Source of the DNA: Gigaspora rosea
Taxonomy: Eukaryota; Glomeromycota; Glomeromycetes; Diversisporales; Gigasporaceae
Assembly: GCA_003550325.1 (NCBI GenBank)
Contig: QKWP01002001.1
Span: 1-64,000 of the forward strand
DNA: 64,000 bases
Direction of reading: 5' to 3'
Positions 21,433-33,240 of the stretch are shown here, one piece after another; within the stretch, counting starts at the first letter, position 1, and the number at the start of each line of letters is the position of its first letter. The notes under the pieces are model-generated. The model saw only the letters and a program-made list of their open reading frames with translations, ran no database searches and had not been told where the DNA came from. The position numbers and the translations under genes were made by a program.

Positions 21433-21948
21433 TTTTTCTTTATTTTTTCATGACTTTAGCTTTTATTTTGACTTCAATGAAGTATTTATTTATTTATTTT
21501 TTTTTTTTTATAATTACAATTTTCAAATTTTTATAGGTCAGAATAATGATAACTCGTCTAAGTTCTAAATATAATACACATATAAGAAATATTGGCTTTA
21601 ATGGTAATAAATCTCAAACAAACACAAATATGTTAGCTAATAACACATAATAGTTTACAAAAACTTCTTTTATGAAAAAAGCTTTCTTATAATTTACACT
21701 AAATCGCATCTTAAAAAAGAGTTATAGTAGTGCTCCTTATTATTAAAGGGGTTTACTTTTAAAACCAAATTTTGTAAGATTTGTTAACCTTACATACGTC
21801 CGCATTACTGTAATATACTCTACTTGCATATTAAATCTAGTAGCTCTCTTTATGATGTGCGGTTTATAATGAACTCTAAAATTTTAAAAATTTATTAGTT
21901 CGGAATGGAGAGAGCCAATTAAATTACATATATATATATAAATGGGTT
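21433..21948. other. AT-rich intergenic stretch
   Basis: No gene or clear repeat recognised. Confidence 0.4.
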
Positions 21949-21988
21949 TAAACCAACCCGACCCGACCCGGCCCGTTACACACCCTAC
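21949..21988 (-). mobile_element. Orphan hAT-type terminus
   Basis: Read on the minus strand from 21987 leftward, the sequence is TAGGGTGTGTAACGGGCCGG followed by GTCGGGTCGGGTTGG. It closely matches the ends of the element at 12886-14152 (TAGGGTTTGCAACGGGCC). No partner end was found leftward, so this looks like one terminus of a truncated or rearranged hAT copy. Confidence 0.5.
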
Positions 21989-23237
21989 TTAATAGTACAG
22001 CATATGCATATAGATGTATTGTGAAGAGAGTTAGTAAAAGTAGCAAGCTATAATACCTTTGTATATAAAGCAACGCATATATATCATTGTATAATAAAAG
22101 CAGGATTGTCAATAAATAAACATATAAAATTTCTTTGTAGACCTTTGAAAAAAACCACCCGAATAGTAACTCAATAAAATTTTTTTTCAAATTTAAAGAA
22201 TTTGACTCGGTCGAGTTATAAAAACCAATTTATTGTATTAAGTTTGTATGGTCTAATAGCTTATACATATAAAAATTTTAAATAAACTATTTAATTAAAC
22301 AATTTAAAATTATACGGTAATGCTAGTTGTATTTTTATTGTATATAAATAAAACTATATTATGCTTTATTTCAAAGATATTCAGTTGCAAAAACCCTTTA
22401 ACAAAATTAACAAATACAGTAATAATAATCCTAATTAAATATATTATGTAATACGTATCTTATGAAAAAAAAGGAGTCTCCGTTATCTTTATTGGATATA
22501 TAAATTTTAATTAGCCAATTAAATTTCTCTTATGTGAGGAGAAGGGGATACATAGTAAAAAAAATATTGCGTAATATTGTATTTGTTATAATCCTTATTA
22601 TGGTATATACAATATGTATTAAACATTTCGATTTTAATTTCTGAATTTACAGTTATTAACTATATAGTATTAGTTATAATAGCTGATAGTGAAATATACA
22701 AATAAGCTAATGGTTTACCTGTTACAGTAATAGTGGTTATAATAGTGAAATATACAAATAAGCTAATGGTTTACCTGTTACAGTAATAGTGAAACGTTAC
22801 GTTCAAAAGTACGCGCCCATGACTAATGAGGCTTCATAGCCCCTTCATTTAAAAAAATTATGTATGCCGTTCCAAAATTTCCCAATATAGAAAGTGATAA
22901 CCTAAAGTACGAGCCAATAAATAATAATCCTGTAATTGACCAGGATAACTATTTGAAAATAAGTAAAGTCGTTATGTAGTTCGATCAACATGATCGGCAC
23001 GTGGCTAATTTCATGTGGCTTAAACGAGTATATACCGGTACACGTTTATAAAACTTCGGAAAGTATCATCTTAATTATGTTGTGTTCGTATAAGCTATAA
23101 ATTATAATTCCCGATTATTATTATTATTATTATTATTATTTTGAGCTTTTAATCGGCTCGAAAGCTTTCTTTATAATATCAACGATCAGCACGAAAGTAA
23201 AAGAGGGCATTTAAGGTTTCTTAGAATATAAATATAA
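21989..23237. other. Region upstream of the CDC50 gene
   Basis: Mostly AT-rich. Includes a 56-bp tandem duplication (22688-22790), an ATT microsatellite (about 23108-23140) and a CACGTGG motif near 22997. The start-proximal ~200 bases hold the putative promoter, but no TATA box can be singled out in such AT-rich sequence. Confidence 0.45.
22688..22790 (+). repeat. Direct tandem duplication, 56-bp period
   Basis: AGTGAAATATACAAATAAGC and TAATGGTTTACCTGTTACAG occur twice in succession with virtually no divergence. A recent local duplication. Confidence 0.8.
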
Positions 23238-25365
23238 ATGGCTCCTGAAACAAAGAGCCGTGAGCCTGCAAGTGAGTGAAAAGAGAGATTAAAATTCAAG
23301 CATCTTTAAAGCATTATTTACGTTATTACATATTTAACCTTGAATATTAAACAGATACTGCCTTTAAACAACAACGTTTAAAGGCCTGGCAGCCAATTTT
23401 AACTCCAAAAACTGTTCTTCCAACATTTTTTATTGTGGGAGTCATCTTTGCACCGCTCGGTGGTCTACTTCTATGGGCTAGTAACAGCGTAAGTTAATGT
23501 TCTTTAGTTGTTAATATTAATAATTGAATTAGTTACAGATATTTTATATTTTTGTAGGTTACAGAGTTAGCCATCGATTATACTTATTGTGATTCTAGAG
23601 GTATTTTATAATAAATTAAATATTATTCATTCTGATAAAATTTTCATATAATTCACGCCACATTTTATATACAATTTCATGTGAACTTAGCCAGTCTTCA
23701 CCCTAATTATACCAACGTGCCTTCAGAATTTATATCAGCAACATTCCCTCAAGTATCATCTTCTCAACCAGATATTAAATGGAGTCGTGAGGTGGTGGCT
23801 ACAGAGGAATTTAAATATACTAATTCAGGAGTTTGGCGTTGTCATCTTCAATTTCGTGTGCCTTCAGAATTAAAACCTCCATTATTTATCTACTATCGAT
23901 TAACAAATTTTTATCAAAATCATCGAAGTTATGTCAAAAGTTTTAACGCTAATCAGCTCAAGGGCGTGGCCGTTCCTGCGGATCAACTAAAAACGAGTTG
24001 CGGTCCAATGGCAGTCAACAATGATAATCCTCCTAAAATCATTTATCCTTGTGGTCTAATTGCTAATTCTATATTTAATGGTAATTAACAAATTTAAATC
24101 ATGAGATAAACATAGGTTTATCAGGACCTAGAACAATTTATATTATAGAGGTTATATTTATGTTGACTTTAATACAAACTTTATAAATATATCCATTTTA
24201 TTTCGATAGCAATTACCTATATGTTACCTTACAAGCATTTATATTATATATATATTATCCAAATTTAATATATTTCTTCTTTTTTCTTTCTTACTACATT
24301 ATATTGAGTAATAACATTTTTTTATAAATATATCCTTATACAAACATATCGAATTTAACAATTTTTATTAATATAACATTAATGGCCTTTGTTCATTTAA
24401 CCCCTTAAAGCTAATAACCACTTTTCATTTTGTAAATCGACATCTTTTTTTTAATTGAAATTTCAATATAACCTCTGTATTTATTGTTCAGGTCCTCGCT
24501 CATCACTTCTTTTGCTTGCAAAACCGACAAACATGTAATAATGAAGATAATTCAATTGCTACAAATTATCGTAATTTTTACAAATTTTTTTAGATACGAT
24601 TTCCAACCTTACATTTCAGCAAAACGCCGATGGAATTCCTACAAACAACGAAACCTATATTCTTCTTAGCAAAGACATTTCCTGGCCATCAGACAGACAA
24701 AAATATGGTCTTACTAGTTACGAACTAAATCAGATTGTCCCACCACCAGATTGGGCGAACGCTTATCCTAACGGTACTTACACTGCTGATGCACCACCAC
24801 CAGATCTATCCACAAATGAACTCTTTCAAGTTTGGATGCGTACAGCGGGTCTTCCTGATTTTAGAAAATTATATTCAAGAAATGATACTACTGCATTACA
24901 AGCTGGATTGTATGATGTTTCGATTGATTATAGTGAGTAATATAAAATATATAAAATTGGATTGTTATATATATATATATATATTTACTGACACTTTGGC
25001 TATGGAATTCAGGATTTCCTGTAACTCGATATGGTGGTACTAAGGCATTTGTATTATCCACCGTCTCATTCCTTGGAGGTAAAAATTCATTCTTGGGATT
25101 AGCTTATATCGCTGTTGGAATTGCATGTGTTGTATTAGGAGCTATTTTCACTGCTCGACATTTGTATAAGCCAAGGTATATTATAGATTTTTATGTCATA
25201 AAATAAGCAATATTTTCCTAGTTTCATTATTTTAATGAGTTCCACGAGCTGTATATTTATAAAGGCATAGACTTACATTCTGAAACTTTTTTTTTAAATA
25301 GAAAACTCGGTGATCATACTTATCTCTCGTGGAATAATACTCAAGGACACACAAATGGTAATTAA
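23238..25365 (+). CDS. CDC50/Lem3-family beta subunit of a P4-ATPase lipid flippase
   Basis: Seven exons (23238-23271, 23355-23488, 23558-23600, 23691-24080, 24594-24932, 25013-25175, 25302-25365) join in frame to 388 aa, close to yeast Cdc50/Lem3. The family forms obligatory complexes with P4-ATPases, needed for their ER exit and phospholipid flipping at Golgi, endosome and plasma membrane. Family signatures are [17 protein letters not shown] (13-29), then TM1 (about 33-53, [20 protein letters not shown]) and a large lumenal domain with conserved Cys (C67, [21 protein letters not shown]) and several N-glycosylation sequons (NLT, NET, NGT, NDT). [10 protein letters not shown] precedes TM2 (about 340-361) and a short cytosolic tail. 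The ATG is the first in frame and is followed at once by a phase-1 intron. All introns are GT-AG; intron 4 is the longest (513 bp). Specific orthology (Cdc50, Lem3 or Crf1) cannot be decided here. Confidence 0.93.
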
Positions 25366-26000
25366 CTGATTTCTGAACTTGATTTTAATTAAATATATCA
25401 AATTAATTATTCACGATGTGTCCCTGGAGTCCTAAAACTACGTATAGATTGTAGTAATTTTGAGTTAGAATTTGATTTGATTTTGTTGTCATACGCATAT
25501 TACATTAGTTCAATTTCTTTGAGATTTTTTTGATTGCATATAATATTCGGTATGTAAAATAATCTATTGTTGTACTATACAGTATTCATAATTAAGAATA
25601 TATGTTACCTTCCCTATCATCATAATATTTGTTGTACGAGATAAAGGTGAAAACGAGTCTCAAATTCTTATGTAATTAATGGCTTTTCTATATTCATTAA
25701 ATAGAATAAACATTTCTAGTATATTGACTAAGGATAGACTAATTTAATTTTTTTAGCATTAGGATTGCCACAAAATCGACCTGACAATCCTTTTAAATTT
25801 CAAAAATTAGAAAATCTTTTTTATTTTGAACATTGCAATATACAGATATAGTGACAATTTGCAGGAAAATTCACCCACAAGACGGCTTAAATAAAAAGTT
25901 AACTTTTCATGTCAAATTTTATACGTATTAGGTCATATACTTATATAGTAATAATTTAATATGTATATACATATATATATATATACATATATATATATAC

Positions 26001-26031
<31 letters not shown>

Positions 26032-27462
26032 CATATATATATTATATATATATACATAATATATATATATATTGTATTTCTATAAATGTACATCTATACT
26101 GTATATGTAATTATTAAGTTTAATTAGCAGTTAGGGAATCTGGTACGGTACGACCATTAAGGCATCCTTTATTAAAAATGTTCACGTAATCTAATTGGTT
26201 AAAGAAAATTTAATATATTAAAAAATACTTTTTTCTTTATTACACGTAATATGGCATGCATCCTGGCATGCCATATGGTTTGTTAAATTATTTTAGTATG
26301 TACTGTATATATTTTTTAGATATATACGTGTATATATATATATATATATACTGTAAAGGTCTAATATATGGGCTAAGTGTTACAAAAAAAGATATTTGAA
26401 AGCAGCCAGGTTAATGTCTAGCCCGATTTGCTATATGAGACATTAGGAAACTGCGAACCAATTGGAGGTTCTACACTGCGGGAAAAAGAACCTGGGACAA
26501 CTTACTGTAGATGTACTTAATGATCTTAGCTCATGGGCATGGGCTTGGAACTTGGTAGACAATATAAGAAAAAAAACAAGTTCAATTATATTAATATTAT
26601 ATAAACTTCAAAAAAAGCTATACAAGAATTTACTGTATTAACACAGCTACTATTATGTATTAAGCGAAAAATAATCATGATCTATTGAGTTAATGTTGTT
26701 TGTACTTATTTTAGATAGTAGTTAATATTTTGTATAATACATTATATATATGTATGTATAGTATATACAATGTGTCATTTGTTTTATTGTAAAATAATTC
26801 ATTTAAAAGGGTATAATTATACAGAGATTTATAATAAGCTTTTTTTTTTAATATGATTATATTGGTTCAAATTTCAAACCACGTGATTTAAATGACGCAA
26901 TAAACGAATCAATGATTACAGAATTAATCAAAACCTTAATTAAATTCAATCAAATTTAGCATTTATAATTTTAAGAGAGCTTAACATATTCAAGCATAAA
27001 GTATATCAAATTTTGTTTGAGCATGATAATGACTTTTCGAGTCAATGCGATGGGAAAAATATGTTTCGTGTTTAAAGACAGGTCATTTTATTTTATAATA
27101 ATAAAAATTTTAATGACATGCGCATAATTATTGTTCAAACTTTTGTTTATGCTAAAACGCGAATTTCGTATTAATAATGATTTGTTATAGCCGCAATTAA
27201 ACTTAGTTACTTTTTCGCGAAGCTTGCAAATTGACAATAATATACTTTAGTTTCGTTTATTTAAAAGTTATAAAAAGTAAAATATATTGTATTGTATCAT
27301 GATTATAAAACTTTAGAAATATAAAAGGCGTCAAAAATTGGCTTAGCATTTTTTTTTTCTCAAATCAAACATATTTTCTATCTGCCATTTATTTGATTTT
27401 ATATTATTGTTTTTTTTCTTTTTATCATCTTTTCAAATTTTAAATATATATAATAATTCAAA
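25366..27462. other. CDC50-Argonaute intergenic region
   Basis: About 2.1 kb without a gene. Contains TATATA/CATATATA microsatellites at 25955-26075 and 26310-26352, a hairpin at 26249-26276 and a CCACGTGATT word near 26879. The last ~150 bases before 27463 are the presumed Argonaute promoter and 5' leader. Confidence 0.55.
26249..26276. repeat. Perfect 11-bp-stem hairpin
   Basis: ATATGGCATGC and GCATGCCATAT are perfectly complementary around a 6-base loop (ATCCTG). It stands alone in AT-rich sequence between two genes. A role as terminator or regulatory site is not supported. Confidence 0.6.
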
Positions 27463-30400
27463 ATGCAATTCGCTCAGCGTCCAGGTGAAGGTCGTTTGGG
27501 TAGATCAATACGTGTCCGTTCAAATTTCTTTGAAGTACTATCAATCCCTGAACAAAATATTATTCATTATGATGTTACCATTACTCCTGACGTTCCACCT
27601 GCTTTAAACCGAAGGATTTTTGAAGTATTTGAAAGAGAGAATTTAATCTCTGCTCTTAACAGTATTCGTGTTATTTTTGATGGCAAGTTTGAAATTTATC
27701 AATGATACATTATTTTGATATTCCTATGTTAATGGGAAACGCGTTTTATTAATTTCTTGGTTACCCTGGTCATTATAACCGCAGGGCGTAAAAATGTTTT
27801 TGCTCCTCGATTTTTACCATTTGGAGATGCGGCTACATTTGAAGTAAGTATTTCTTAATTTTTGATAATTATAAATCACTTTATTTTTTTTTTTTTTCTA
27901 TTCTATTTGTTATATAACAGATCACGTTACCAGAAGATTGCAGTACCACATCTGGCAAACGCCCTCCTAAAGTTTTCAGGATCAAGATGAAGAAAGCCGG
28001 TGAAATTGTTATGGGTGAATTACATCAATTCCTCAACGGTCAAGGCATACTCACTCCAAATTGCTTGAGCGGTATAACATTGTCATTTATCCGTTTATCA
28101 TATTTTTTATTATAAACGATATTATAATACATATATTATTATTTTTTTTTTTTTTCTCGCAGCAATCATGGTTCTTGATGTGCTTATCCGACATCTTCCA
28201 TCAATGAAAAATATTACCGTTGGTCGTTCATTTTTTACAAATCAAGGGGCTACCGCTCTGACTGGAGGTGTCGAAGTTTGGCAAGGCTATTATCAATCAG
28301 CTCGCCCCGCAAAAGGTATTTCATAAATTTTTATATTATTAAATGTTATTATTGGAAATACATAAATAACTTTTACTTTTTTATATAAAATATAGGGAAA
28401 ATGTTAATTAATGTTGATTTGAGCGCGACCGCCTTCTATGAAGCAGGTTCCTTGGTAACAATGGTTGTCAAAATATTAGGACGCCGTTCTGTTGACGACC
28501 TCCATAGAGGAATAGCAGATAAAGATCGCCTTAAATTAGAAAAAGCTTTAAAGAATTTAAAGATTAGAGTCATTCATCGAGGCGAAGAGACTTCTAAACG
28601 TCGTTTTAAAATCAATAAGATCACTCTTACTCCTGCGCATCAGACTAGATTTGACATGGGCGATGGTCAGACTGTGGATGTCGCGACTTACTTTTTTAAA
28701 ACTTATAATCATAGATTGACTTATCCACATCTTCCATGCGTTGTTGTGAAAAAAGACGTTTTTCTCCCTATGGAAGTTTGTGAAGTCATTGAGGGTCAAC
28801 GTTATATTCGCAAGCTCAGTGAAAAACAAACTGCTGATATGATTAGATTTACTTGTCAGCCGCCTCATATGCGTGCTAATAAAATTAAGCAAGGCGTCGA
28901 AATTCTCAACTATCGCGGTAACGAATATCTCCAACAATTTGGCGTAACCGTTTCCAATGATATGATTATGGTAAGTTTTTTTTTTTTTTTAAAAAAAAAA
29001 AAATTTTGTCAATTGATTTATTCAGTATAATATAATGTGATATATATCTTGTAGGCACCTGCACGTGTCATCCCTACGCCCACACTCCAATATCACCCTT
29101 CTTCTCGCGAAGCGTCAGTTGTTCCACGTGAAGGTTCTTGGAATTTGAGAGACAAGAAAGTTGCTCAAGGTGCTACACTTGGTTCATGGTCGATAATCAC
29201 CTTCGGATCTGAACAAGAATTTTCTCTTCAAGCGGTTCAAGCATTTTTACGTGAATTAATTCTTACATGTCAAGAAAATGGCATGGTATGTAAAATTTTA
29301 TTTAAATTATTATTATTATTTAATAATTAACATTCTTTTTTTTTTATATAGAATATTCCAAATAAAACACCACCAATTATGCATGCTAATCCGCAAGGTG
29401 ACGTTGAATCCGCTCTTAAGACGGCATGGCTTCGTGCTGGTAATGCTGCTAAGGCACAACCACAACTTATTGTATGCATTCTTCCAAATATTGGAGTCCC
29501 TCTGTATGCGGAGATAAAACGTATTACCGATACCGTCATTGGAATTGCCAGCCAATGTATACAAAGTCGACATATGTTGCAAGCTAAGAAGCAGTATTGC
29601 GCGAATGTTTGTCTTAAAATTAATGTAAAGCTTGGCGGTATGAACGTTTTTATTAGCCCTACACAAATTCCTTTTATTACCGACCGTCCAACAATCCTTA
29701 TGGGCGCTGATATCTCTCATCCTTCTCCTGGTAAATGCATGTCTTTGAATTGGAGTTTTTTTTTTTTCCTAGGACTTATTTATTGGTATTAATTTTATTT
29801 TCATTACTACTAATTAGGCGATCCATCCCGTCCGTCAATTGCCGCTATTTGCGCATCTTTGGACGCTAAAGCTTCTCGTTACTCTGCAGCAATTCGTGTT
29901 CAGACGGGACGCACTGAAATAATAGCCGATTTAGCAAATATGGTTAAAGATTTGTTAAGAAACTTTTATCAGACATGTGGTAGAAAACCGGAAAGAATTC
30001 TCTTTTATCGAGATGGCGTTTCTGAAGGGCAATTCGCTCAAGTTCTCGATGGAGAAATAAATGCAGTCAGAGGTAAAAAATTTTTATTATTTATTTATTT
30101 ATTTATTTATTAATTTATTTATTAATTTATTTATTAATTTATTTATTAATTTATTTATTAATTTATCAATTTATTTATTTATTTATTATTTTATTACTTT
30201 ATTAATTTATTTATTTGCTTATTTGTTTATTTCTTTCATTTGTTTTTTTTACATTCTTTGTATTTTAATAGCTGCATGTGCCTCACTTAACGACACATAT
30301 AAACCAACTATTACTTTCGTTGTGGTCCAAAAGCGTCATCACACTCGTCTCTTTCCTATGGACAAAAAAGATGCAGACAGAACTGGCAATTGCCTTCCTG

Positions 30401-30992
30401 GCACAGTGGTTGAATCAGTGATCACACATCCATTCGAATTCGATTTTTGTAAGTATTTTATCATTTTTGTTGAGATTATTATATTTATCCATTGAAAATA
30501 TATTACTATTATTTAATAGATTTGCAAAGTCACTCGGGATTGCAAGGAACTTCACGTCCAACACACTATCACGTTTTGTATGATGAAAATGATTTCACCA
30601 CCGATGGGTATGTCTCTTGGTCTAATTGCTATCGACGAATTTTATGTTCTTAACCTCAAATTCATTTGCTTGAATTTCTATTATTTAGTCTTCAGGCGTT
30701 ATCTTATAATTTGTGCTATATATACGCACGTTGCACTCGAGCCGTGTCTTTAGTTCCGCCGGTCTATTATGCGCATATCATTTGCAGACGCGCAAGATTC
30801 CATTCTCGTGGGGAGCTATGGAGCGATACTGAATCTGTGGAAGAAACTCAGGAACAAGTGTCTACTTTTGGTGTTGTAAAACCTGAATTGGTTACAGTAT
30901 GTATATTTTATTTTTATATTTTAATTTTTCTCTTGAATGATCATATTCTAACCATCTTTTTTTTTATTCTTCAGACGATGTACTTTATGTAA
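27463..30992 (+). CDS. Argonaute protein (slicer-competent)
   Basis: Twelve exons (27463-27682, 27785-27843, 27921-28071, 28163-28315, 28396-28970, 29055-29285, 29352-29730, 29818-30072, 30272-30448, 30520-30607, 30689-30896, 30975-30992) give 837 aa, normal eukaryotic Argonaute length. It binds small RNAs and uses them to silence or cleave complementary RNA. Order: short N-terminus ([16 protein letters not shown]), N domain, linker 1 ([18 protein letters not shown], about 178-196), PAZ (about 225-350), MID with 5'-phosphate-pocket residues Y515, K519 and Q531 in [20 protein letters not shown], and PIWI. The slicer tetrad is complete: D583 ([11 protein letters not shown]), E623 (RTEIIADL), D655 ([10 protein letters not shown]) and H792 ([13 protein letters not shown]). 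The protein ends in TMYFM, like the TMYFA end of animal Argonautes; that end lies on an 18-base last exon. Intron 1 has a GC donor. Glomeromycetes are known for many Argonaute paralogues, and this seems a functional one. Confidence 0.96.
27683..27784 (+). other. GC-AG intron (Argonaute intron 1)
   Basis: The only way to join exons 1 and 2 in frame ([14 protein letters not shown], the conserved VFDGRKNLY region of Argonautes) is a donor G|GCAAGT and acceptor CGCAG|GG. The donor keeps the full consensus except C for T at position 2, as typical of natural GC-AG introns. No GT donor nearby preserves the frame. Confidence 0.85.
30085..30235 (+). repeat. TTTA/TTAA microsatellite in Argonaute intron 8
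   Basis: Tandem ATTTATTTATTAATTTATTT repeats fill most of the 199-bp intron 30073-30271. Likely length-polymorphic. Confidence 0.85.
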
Positions 30993-31510
30993 ACCGTACA
31001 TGCTTTAATACATTTGTGCTTATTTTCTACCTTTTTACACGTACATGTAGAATATGACTAATTCCTTACTAATTTCTTTGCATGAAATGTATAGTATAGT
31101 ACTCGCTAATTTTCAATTATGTATTTTGTATTATGTAATTTTTCGTATAAATCACATGTTATTATAGTTTATGCTCTTGTATTTATTAATTTATATATAT
31201 ATATATATATTGCTGATATCAAATAGAATCGATTAAGATTTTTTTTTTGATATGCTTATAAAATAATTTTACATAAATTATAATTTCTAAAATAATGCTA
31301 TTTTTTCGACACTAACACGTGAAGTTATGTGTAAGTATTTATAGAAAACAACAATTTTCATTTTGATATCTACTGTTACACTGACTGTAAAGCCTAATTT
31401 TTTTCGTTAATTTTCAAAACACTTGTAATATTTACTTTTTTTGATGGATCTACTTACCTCGCGGTTTCATAAAAACTATACAGTTTTTTTTTTTGGTTTT
31501 GGCTTTTATC
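30993..31510. other. Argonaute 3' flank
   Basis: AT-rich sequence with a short TATATA tract at 31193-31211. No further gene. The presumed 3' UTR lies in the first 100-200 bases. Confidence 0.45.
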
Positions 31511-32474
31511 ATTAAAAGGATACTTAGTTTCAGCTAAAAAAAAAATAGCTTACTTGTCCCCAGTCACCACGTAGAGGTGTATCCTATGACTAGAGGAAAT
31601 GCACAACAAAGAACTCGTGAAAACTTAAGTGAGCTGGGAATTTTATCAAACCTCAGTTTTGGCTTTAAAGTTCATGTTAACGAAACGTGACCCGCTCGAA
31701 GGAAACACGAGAAAAAAAAAAAATGGGTTGACAAAGGACTCGCGAAAACTAATGTGAGCTGGGAATTTTATCAAACTTCAGCTCTTCAAGCAAGAACTGA
31801 TTAAGTAACCCCTGCTTTAAGGTCTATGTTGCCAAAACACGACCCGCCCAAAAGGAACACAAGAAAAGGGTAAAATAATGATTAATAACAAAAAAAATTG
31901 TAATACAGTATTCTTTTAAAATATCCCAACGTTATCTGAAACAGTTGGGATCAAAGGCTTTAAGCCTCTGGTTGAGATATTCTCAGAGAACGTTAGAATA
32001 TCTTTAAAGAATACCACAACGCTTTCTGTTACCAACCATAAACAACAGGTAGGTAAAGTATATTAGTATAGTATCAGGAAATATATACGAAAAAAAATAA
32101 GAAATATCAAAGTAAAAAAAGAAAAATAAAATGGTGTAAAAGTTATATACCTTTTGTTTGCTATAAACAATGTACGTACGCGTATTTGATAAAAACAAGT
32201 TTGAAACCAGATTGGCGTCACACATGAAGATGAATTGGATCATCCACGTGATTACTCCGGAGCAATGAAAACTACCCCAGCAGCGGGGACGGAGAACAAT
32301 ATCGATTTGCATCGATTAGTGTTCCGCATGATTCGGACCGGGCGGGTATTTTTAAAGATCCGTACCCGGTCCGAACACCGATTCGGATCTAAATTTAGGG
32401 TCCGAACTCGTATCACTTAAATCCGGGTCCGACCCGGAATCAAAAATTTATAGATACAAAGTTGTTAAATAACT

Positions 32475-32716
32475 GGGATCTTTGCTATTAAAATGACCCT
32501 CCGAGGCTATGTTGATTTTGGGAATAAAAATCAAATTTGCCAGCCATCTAGTATAATCTAATTTGGATAAACATTTTTTTATTTTGTAAATCTCAATAGA
32601 ATCTACAAATTAAAAAAAAAATACATTCAAATTGGATTACTAGATGGCTGGCAAATTTGATTTTTATTCACAAAATCAACATAGCCTCGGAAGGTCATTT
32701 TGATAGCAAAGATCCC
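32475..32716. mobile_element. MITE nested inside the hAT element (third level)
   Basis: 242-bp element with ~75-base inverted arms (GGGATCTTTGCTATTAAAAT, CCGAGGCTATGTTGATTTTG, CAAATTTGCCAGCCATCTAG on the left; complements on the right). It is flanked by a direct AACT (32471-32474 and 32717-32720), a candidate 4-bp target duplication. No coding sequence; superfamily not assigned. Confidence 0.75.
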
Positions 32717-32889
32717 AACTAAGACCAAGTGCCTCGCTAAAAAAAAAAAAAAAGGTTTGTTGTTCTCGGATGATTTCTTGCCTGATTTTATTTATATAAT
32801 TTGATAATTTTGCTATAATAGATTCAAAACGATACATTAATTCAGGGTCCAGTGATACGTACATATATATCACCGGCTGGATACAGAAA

Positions 32890-33240
32890 TGGGTCATGGT
32901 CTAGGAAAACGGGCCTTTGACGATTTTTTAAAAATTTTGAGTTGTTTGATTCAAATTAAATTACTGGTTTCTATCTACATATATTTCAATTTTTGCCCTA
33001 CGTTGATATAATAAATTATCGTGATTTTTAACGATCGTGTTCTAAAAATAGATTTACAACCAAAGATTGAACGCTCAATTAAATTAGATTGGTCAAACAG
33101 TGTTCCATAATCACATGACATTGTTTATTCTGTAATTGATATCAAATTTAGGGCAAAATTTAGGTAACACAAACTATAATCGCTATTTTCTCAAAATGGA
33201 AACCCCCCTTCAAAGGCCCATTTTCCTAGACCATGACCCA
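32890..33240. mobile_element. Second MITE nested inside the hAT element
   Basis: 351-bp element with 30-base inverted ends starting TGGGTCATGGTCTAGGAAAA and ending TTTTCCTAGACCATGACCCA (one mismatch within the first 30). The interior is AT-rich and non-coding. The target duplication is unclear (AA or AAA). Distinct from the neighbouring 242-bp element. Confidence 0.75.

Noticed and set aside
24484..24669. Exon continuing CDC50 from the CAG at 24492
   Set aside because: That acceptor leads into a stop after 15 codons. The acceptor at 24593 restores the conserved IFND(T) junction and a full-length protein.
28557..28937. 126-residue minus-strand frame within Argonaute
   Set aside because: Shadow of the coding exon 28396-28970, whose + strand product is clearly Argonaute.
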